Below, one piece after another: positions 8,813 through 11,614 of a stretch of DNA of 11,614 bases (the stretch's first letter is position 1; each line of letters begins with the position of its first letter). The notes under the pieces are model-generated. The model saw only the letters and a program-made list of their open reading frames with translations. It was not told where the DNA came from and did no database searches. A program made the position numbers and the translations under genes. Source of the stretch: an uncultured Flavobacteriales bacterium (GTDB lineage: Bacteria > Bacteroidota > Bacteroidia > Flavobacteriales > Flavobacteriaceae). The DNA lies in contig CAJVXR010000043.1 in NCBI GenBank assembly GCA_913009535.1, positions 1 to 11,614 of the forward strand. The letters run 5' to 3'.

Positions 8813-8862
8813 ATTCTATACTCTGACTCTATTGTCAGTAGCTATATATGTATTTTATCAAC

Positions 8863-8881
8863 TTATATTATTTAATATTAT
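8863..8881 (+). repeat. 19-bp direct repeat, copy 2
   Basis: Exact copy of 8758-8776, displaced by 105 bp. It spans the stop codon of the metalloprotease gene (8868-8870), so its bases encode the last residues of that protein as well as the first bases downstream. Confidence 0.6.
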
Positions 8882-11438
8882 CTAAAGTGTTTTTTATTAA
8901 AGTTTTTAAGTGCTTTTTATGGGCAACTGTAGATATATCTCCACTTAGTCTTCTATAGTCTTTTAATATTTTTTCTAAATTATAAAGAGCCATTGATTGA
9001 GCCGGTACTTCAAATTTACTAGCGTTTGATCCAGAAACCATATCAATCAGTCTTTTAACATATGTAGCTTGCAAGTTTTGGCGAAAAGTATTGACATTAG
9101 AATTCATATCTTCTTTGAAAATAGCTTCGTTCAGATCAATCATAAATTCAGGTAATTTGTACATATTTCCATATAACTCTGAATCTATAATTCTTTGTAG
9201 AGTATTTGGGTGAAGAATATGTGACAAAACTCTTGTTTGATAACCTAATATCTGGTCATGAATCTTTGGATCTTCAGGCCCAGAAAAGAAATCAAAACCA
9301 CGTCTTTGTTTTGCTAATAAATTATATGTTTCACTAGATACTTTAAATGCATTTGGAGAAAAAACATAAGTTTTAAGTGCATTTATTGCTCTTTTCTGAT
9401 CTTGAAGACTAACTGGAGTGTATGGCCTAACTCCTCCTTTTTGACCAATCATTGACCTATCCACATAAACACCGCCAATAAATCTAGAAATTACATCACC
9501 TGCTCTTGCTGCTTGTGAATTTAATGTATAATAGGCTCTTCGTAAGTCTTCGTAAGTATTACCTTCAACGTTAAACTTTAATACGATCTTAGTCATCATA
9601 TCATTAACAAGTTTAAATCTATCAACAGAATATGTTATTTGATCATTAGAAAGATCTCCTGTCATCACTCTTGGATCAATAGCTTTCCCAGGAGATCTCA
9701 TATCATCGGCATCATTACCAAAAATAAGTTCAGGCTCTGTTGATCTTGCTAATAAAGCATCTTTTTCTAACTCATCATTAAATTCTGAATAACCAAACTG
9801 TATAGCCCAATCATCATAAGGACCCACAGACATATCATAAAATTGACCTTGTAATGATTCATCTAAAGTTAGATTGATACTAGCATAATCCATAACAGAT
9901 CCTGTGAGGGCCTTTCCTTCAATAAAATCTTTGTCATATAATTGTGCAGGAGAAAACAATTGACTTGCCTTCATATTATGATTTAATCCAAGAGTGTGAC
10001 CAACTTCATGCATTATTAATGATTTCATTCCTTCTTTTTCAATTCTATCTAAATCATAATCTGATGCTCCAGAGATTTCTAAAAAAGATTTTCCAAATAA
10101 AAGATTCTCATGCATAAGATGTCCCATCGAACAGTAAAATGAATTATCTTTTTTAGAAAAATCCTTAAACTCATCATCCTCAGAAAGAATCATATTTGAG
10201 GAAGCGTTACCAAGTAGTTTATCATAAAAAACTCTGTTAGTGAAATGCACAAATTCGAGCATTATATCCGCTCCAATAATTTCCCCCGTCCTTGGGTTAG
10301 TATTACTCGGGCCATAACCTCCAAAAGGTGGGTTAGGTGAAGAAGTCCAACGTAAGACATTATACCTTATATCTCCCGCATCCCAGTCAGCATTATCTGG
10401 CTGTATTTTAACAACTAAGGCATTTTTAAAACCAGCTTTCTCAAAAGCTTTATTCCATTCTAAAACACCTTCACGAATAATTTCTCGCCATTCAACTGGC
10501 GTGGAGTTTTCAATCCACCATGTAATTGGTTCTACTGGCTCGGAAACTTTTGCATCTGGGTTCTTTTTAATTAACCTCCATCTATTAATCATATCTCTAT
10601 AATTAGTAGTACCAGTTTCGGTCATATCATTTTTCATTGTTAAAAAATATCCAACTCTAGGGTCATCAAAACGAGGTTTGTAAGAGTCATCTGGCATATT
10701 TATAAGAGAATGAAATACCTGGATGGAAACATATCTAGCATCTGTAACTGCTTCAGAACCGCCATTTAAAAAAGTAGGGTTATTATAAACGTACTCGGTT
10801 TTAAGATTCGTATTTTCTGGGTAATTGTTAATATGTAAAACCTTAGACTTTTCTTTATCAAAACTACCTAAACTAAAAGAACTAGGTGAGGATTTCGGTC
10901 TTTTTGGTTGCTTGACTCTTTTAAATTTCTCAGAAATAAATAAATCATTAATATCTATAAGAAAAGTGTTATTTTCTTTGTCTTCAGCTAAAATTTTATT
11001 GCTTGATATAATTGCATGACTCAAATTTGCTTCATGAGATCTTGACAGTAGATTTTCAGAGTCAAAATAAAAGTTTGTATTTGGTGCAATAATTTCAATT
11101 TTATCAAAATATTTTTTCATATTGAAAATTATATCATCCCCATAAGAGCCTCTAAAACTTCCAGCTTCAGTAACACCATCTGCAATTTGAGAGAAATAGA
11201 TAAAATCTTTGTTAAGTTGATCCTCTTTAACCAACATTTTAAGTTTACCATTGATTGTGTCTTGAAAAATAGTAAATAATCCCTCAATTTTATTACTAGA
11301 TTTAGTAAGATCAGATATAGATTTTGTTTTTTCTTCTTTTTTATCTTCACTTGATTCTTTATTTTTTTCCTGAGCTAAAATGGAATTAGTACTTAAACTA
11401 AGCACAAATAGAACTGCAATAAACTTCAATGTTTTCAT
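8868..11438 (-). CDS. Secreted zinc-dependent metalloprotease, DUF5117/DUF4953 family
   Basis: The 856-residue product starts with a Sec signal peptide: MKTLKF, a hydrophobic core, then likely cleavage after SILA (residue 22), followed by a highly charged Lys/Glu/Ser stretch. An N-terminal DUF5118-like segment and a DUF5117 region come next. The catalytic part has the metzincin zinc motif HEVGHTLGLNH with ligands H477, H481 and H487 and the general base E478. The Met-turn SVMDY (M516) lies 29 residues after the last histidine. The family is common in Bacteroidota and typically 800-900 residues long, so this copy is complete. It probably acts in the periplasm or at the cell surface on proteins or peptides; the substrate is not known. 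No type IX sorting domain is visible at the C-terminus (ends IKNTLDNIK). It is transcribed alone, convergent with groEL. Confidence 0.93.
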   Translation of the reverse strand: MKTLKFIAVLFVLSLSTNSILAQEKNKESSEDKKEEKTKSISDLTKSSNKIEGLFTIFQDTINGKLKMLVKEDQLNKDFIYFSQIADGVTEAGSFRGSYGDDIIFNMKKYFDKIEIIAPNTNFYFDSENLLSRSHEANLSHAIISSNKILAEDKENNTFLIDINDLFISEKFKRVKQPKRPKSSPSSFSLGSFDKEKSKVLHINNYPENTNLKTEYVYNNPTFLNGGSEAVTDARYVSIQVFHSLINMPDDSYKPRFDDPRVGYFLTMKNDMTETGTTNYRDMINRWRLIKKNPDAKVSEPVEPITWWIENSTPVEWREIIREGVLEWNKAFEKAGFKNALVVKIQPDNADWDAGDIRYNVLRWTSSPNPPFGGYGPSNTNPRTGEIIGADIMLEFVHFTNRVFYDKLLGNASSNMILSEDDEFKDFSKKDNSFYCSMGHLMHENLLFGKSFLEISGASDYDLDRIEKEGMKSLIMHEVGHTLGLNHNMKASQLFSPAQLYDKDFIEGKALTGSVMDYASINLTLDESLQGQFYDMSVGPYDDWAIQFGYSEFNDELEKDALLARSTEPELIFGNDADDMRSPGKAIDPRVMTGDLSNDQITYSVDRFKLVNDMMTKIVLKFNVEGNTYEDLRRAYYTLNSQAARAGDVISRFIGGVYVDRSMIGQKGGVRPYTPVSLQDQKRAINALKTYVFSPNAFKVSSETYNLLAKQRRGFDFFSGPEDPKIHDQILGYQTRVLSHILHPNTLQRIIDSELYGNMYKLPEFMIDLNEAIFKEDMNSNVNTFRQNLQATYVKRLIDMVSGSNASKFEVPAQSMALYNLEKILKDYRRLSGDISTVAHKKHLKTLIKNTLDNIK

Positions 11439-11463
11439 AAGCTAATTTTAAATTATTTATATT

Positions 11464-11471
11464 CAAAAATA
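11464..11471 (-). promoter_or_regulatory. Putative -7 box for the metalloprotease gene
   Basis: The minus strand reads TATTTTTG, a full TAnnTTTG match, 25 bp before the ATG at 11438. No convincing TTTG is found at the -33 distance, so the assignment rests on one half-site in AT-rich DNA. Confidence 0.4.
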
Positions 11472-11555
11472 CTAAAATATTTCATATTCATTATTAGAAA
11501 TATTAATAGCTAAATTTATACTATTTAGTCAACTGTTTTTTGGAGAAAGTAGTTT

Positions 11556-11614
11556 TTACTGATGATCCATAACAACTGCTGGATCTCTATATTTACAACA
11601 TGCATCTAGAGAAT
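11556..11614 (-). CDS. Possible C-terminal end of an unidentified gene, cut by right edge
   Basis: On the minus strand a frame is open from the window edge to TAA at 11556-11558 and gives 18 residues, SLDACCKYRDPAVVMDHQ. The base composition is less AT-rich than the flanking noncoding DNA, and the peptide looks like ordinary coding sequence, including two adjacent cysteines. I do not recognise the protein. It would be upstream of and parallel to the metalloprotease gene, with 117 bp between stop and next start, so the two are probably not a tight operon. The fragment is too short for a firm call. Confidence 0.35.
   Translation of the reverse strand, partial: SLDACCKYRDPAVVMDHQ

Noticed and set aside
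8821..8840. Second hairpin CTGAC / GTCAG between groEL and the metalloprotease gene
   Set aside because: The stem is only 5 bp and has no T-run on either side; the strong terminator at 8777-8812 is sufficient.
10825..11350. Short open frames within the metalloprotease gene (plus strand 10825-11019 and another minus-strand frame 11129-11350)
   Set aside because: Both lie inside the long, continuous metalloprotease frame with its signal peptide; their translations are low-complexity and unlike any family.

Overview
The window is about 70% A+T and looks like a chromosomal housekeeping segment of a marine-type flavobacterium (Bacteroidota). Three things point there. The first is the protein families: a TopA with cysteine-free C-terminal repeats, a Bacteroidota-type LptE, a GGG-rich SecG and a DUF5117/DUF4953 metzincin. 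The second is the gene order miaB - sigma-54 activator - lptE - TPR protein - secG - groES - groEL. The third is the control signals: genes lack clear Shine-Dalgarno sequences, and three starts are preceded by Bacteroidota-type TAnnTTTG (-7) boxes. I see no mobile element, CRISPR array, tRNA, rRNA or phage gene.

Layout. Positions 1-2314 (minus) hold topA, cut by the left edge and missing only its last few dozen residues. A 210-bp AT-rich divergent intergenic region (2315-2524) separates it from the plus-strand block. That region holds promoter elements for both directions, a perfect 17-bp palindrome and a perfect DnaA-box 9-mer lying over the miaB start codon. From 2525 to 6730 five genes lie 2 to 13 bp apart and read as one operon: miaB (tRNA ms2i6A37 methylthiotransferase), a sigma-54 activator without a receiver domain, lptE (LPS-assembly lipoprotein), an uncharacterised protein with a C-terminal TPR-like helical pair, and secG (translocon subunit). 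After a 96-bp gap come groES and groEL. The gap has no CIRCE element but does have a correctly spaced -24/-12-like sequence at 6778-6794. GroEL ends at a strong bidirectional terminator. A large secreted zinc metalloprotease (8868-11438, minus) converges on it. The right edge carries what may be the last 18 codons of another minus-strand gene.

How the parts may work together (inference): the plus-strand block links translation fidelity, secretion, outer-membrane biogenesis and chaperonin production, with a sigma-54 activator inside it. The groES promoter resembles a sigma-54 site, so the activator may drive the chaperonin operon a few genes downstream and replace the HrcA/CIRCE control known from other bacteria. 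This is the most testable regulatory idea here. I found no convincing new defence, mobile or biosynthetic system; most of the window is well-conserved core genome.
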